From Alphaproteobacteria bacterium (lineage in GTDB: Bacteria > Pseudomonadota > Alphaproteobacteria > ATCC43930 > CGMCC-115725): a DNA stretch of 7,166 nucleotides. Position 1 is the stretch's first letter. Every line of letters begins with the position of its first letter. Of this stretch, positions 6,501 through 7,166 are shown piece after piece. The stretch spans positions 1 through 7,166 of the forward strand of contig JASHUW010000112.1 in the NCBI GenBank assembly GCA_030039815.1, read 5' to 3'. Position numbers and translations under genes: made by a program. Under the pieces are notes generated by a model. That model had not been told where the DNA came from, searched no databases, and saw only the letters and a list, made by a program, of their open reading frames with translations.

Positions 6501-7166
6501 TTGGATTTCCTATCGATAGGCGGCCTCGTCCTGGGCCTCGGCGCAATCATCGGCTCGATGACGCTGGATGGCGGCAATCTGATGTCGCTGTTGCAGCTTT
6601 CGGCCCTCGTCATCGTTGGTGGTGGAACGATGGCGGCGACGCTGCTCCAGACGCCGTTGCCGGTTTTCCTACGCGGCTTGAAGATGGCGCTGTGGGTGTT
6701 CCTGCCGCCCAAAGACGACCGCGCCGATCAGCTGCGCCAGATCACCGACTGGCTGCGTATCGCCCGCCATCAATTCGTGCTGGCCCTCGATCCGGTCGCC
6801 GAGCAGCAGACCGACCCGTTCATCAAGCAGGCGTTGCGGCTCGTGGTCGATGGCGTCGAGGCCCCACAAATCCGCGTCGTCCTCGAATCGAACATTCAGA
6901 CCATGTCGCACGAAGAAATGCTCGGAGCTGAGATGTACGAGGCGATGGGCGGCTATTCGCCGACCGTCGGCATTCTCGGCGCGGTGATGGGGCTCATCAC
7001 CGTCATGGCGCATCTCGACGACCCCTCGAAGCTCGGCGAAGGCATCGCCACCGCCTTTGTCGCGACGGTCTATGGCGTCGCTGGCGCGAACCTCTTGTTC
7101 CTACCGATCGCCGGCAAGCTGAAGTTCCTGGTCAAGCGGCGCATCCGCCGGCTCGAAATGATCACC
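6501..7166 (+). CDS. motA: Flagellar stator protein MotA, N-terminal 222 codons (3' end outside window)
   Basis: MotA forms, with MotB, the ion-driven stator that pushes on FliG. The frame opens at TTG 6501, 3 bases after the fliA stop, and runs without a stop to the last base. The N-terminus MDFLSIGGLVLGLGAIIG is a typical MotA/PomA/MotC first helix, then LVIVGGGTMAATLL is the second. The cytoplasmic loop contains R89 and D97, which match E. coli R90 and E98 in spacing, with Glu replaced by Asp. The later part EAMGGYSPTVGILGAVMGLI, DDPSKLG, GIATAFVATVYG and ANLLFLPIAGKL is diagnostic; P154 and P202 match the functional prolines P173 and P222. Known MotC/PomA-like proteins are about 250 residues, so some 25-30 codons and probably motB lie beyond the edge. 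An ATG-only gene finder would miss the true start. E. coli MotA is more distant than the PomA/MotC type. Confidence 0.93.
   Translation, partial: MDFLSIGGLVLGLGAIIGSMTLDGGNLMSLLQLSALVIVGGGTMAATLLQTPLPVFLRGLKMALWVFLPPKDDRADQLRQITDWLRIARHQFVLALDPVAEQQTDPFIKQALRLVVDGVEAPQIRVVLESNIQTMSHEEMLGAEMYEAMGGYSPTVGILGAVMGLITVMAHLDDPSKLGEGIATAFVATVYGVAGANLLFLPIAGKLKFLVKRRIRRLEMIT

Noticed and set aside
6401..6931. A + strand open frame of 176 codons overlapping the end of fliA and the start of motA
   Set aside because: The product is Arg/Pro/Ala-rich and unlike any known protein, while the frame from TTG 6501 encodes a clear MotA with its membrane helices and conserved prolines.

Overview
The window is a compact, single-direction (+ strand) flagellar gene cluster, fully coding from end to end. 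The order is fliG (3' part) - fliK - fliM - fliN - fliQ - flhA - fliA - motA (5' part). Every junction is either an overlap of 1-11 bases or a gap of 3-7 bases, so the genes almost certainly form one operon with chained translation. There is no RNA gene, mobile element, CRISPR array, large repeat or intergenic region over 300 bases, and no internal promoter or terminator is visible between genes.

The high G+C content, GTG and TTG starts, a FliA-type sigma factor inside a fli/flh operon, and a MotA of the MotC/PomA-like kind suggest a proteobacterium. An alphaproteobacterium, perhaps a sphingomonad, is plausible, but this is an inference from general style and is not proven by the sequence.

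Region by region: 1-472 encodes the motor-binding half of the rotor protein FliG. 480-1973 encodes the hook-length ruler FliK. 1966-3317 encodes the C-ring switch proteins FliM and FliN. 3324-5704 encodes two export-gate proteins, the small membrane protein FliQ and the large FlhA. 5694-6497 encodes a sigma-28-family factor (FliA). From 6501 to the end runs the stator protein MotA, using a TTG start and cut by the window edge. Together these genes cover rotor, switch, export gate, hook-length control, late-gene transcription and stator.

The points most worth a second look are these. FliM lacks the usual N-terminal CheY-binding peptide, and an in-frame stop just upstream rules out a mis-called start. 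The sigma factor has degenerate promoter-contacting regions. The canonical gene order is present but with fliH/I/J, fliL, fliO/P, fliR and flhB missing from it. FlhA carries seven consecutive prolines in its linker. I saw no wholly new system; this is a recognisable flagellar operon with lineage-specific oddities.
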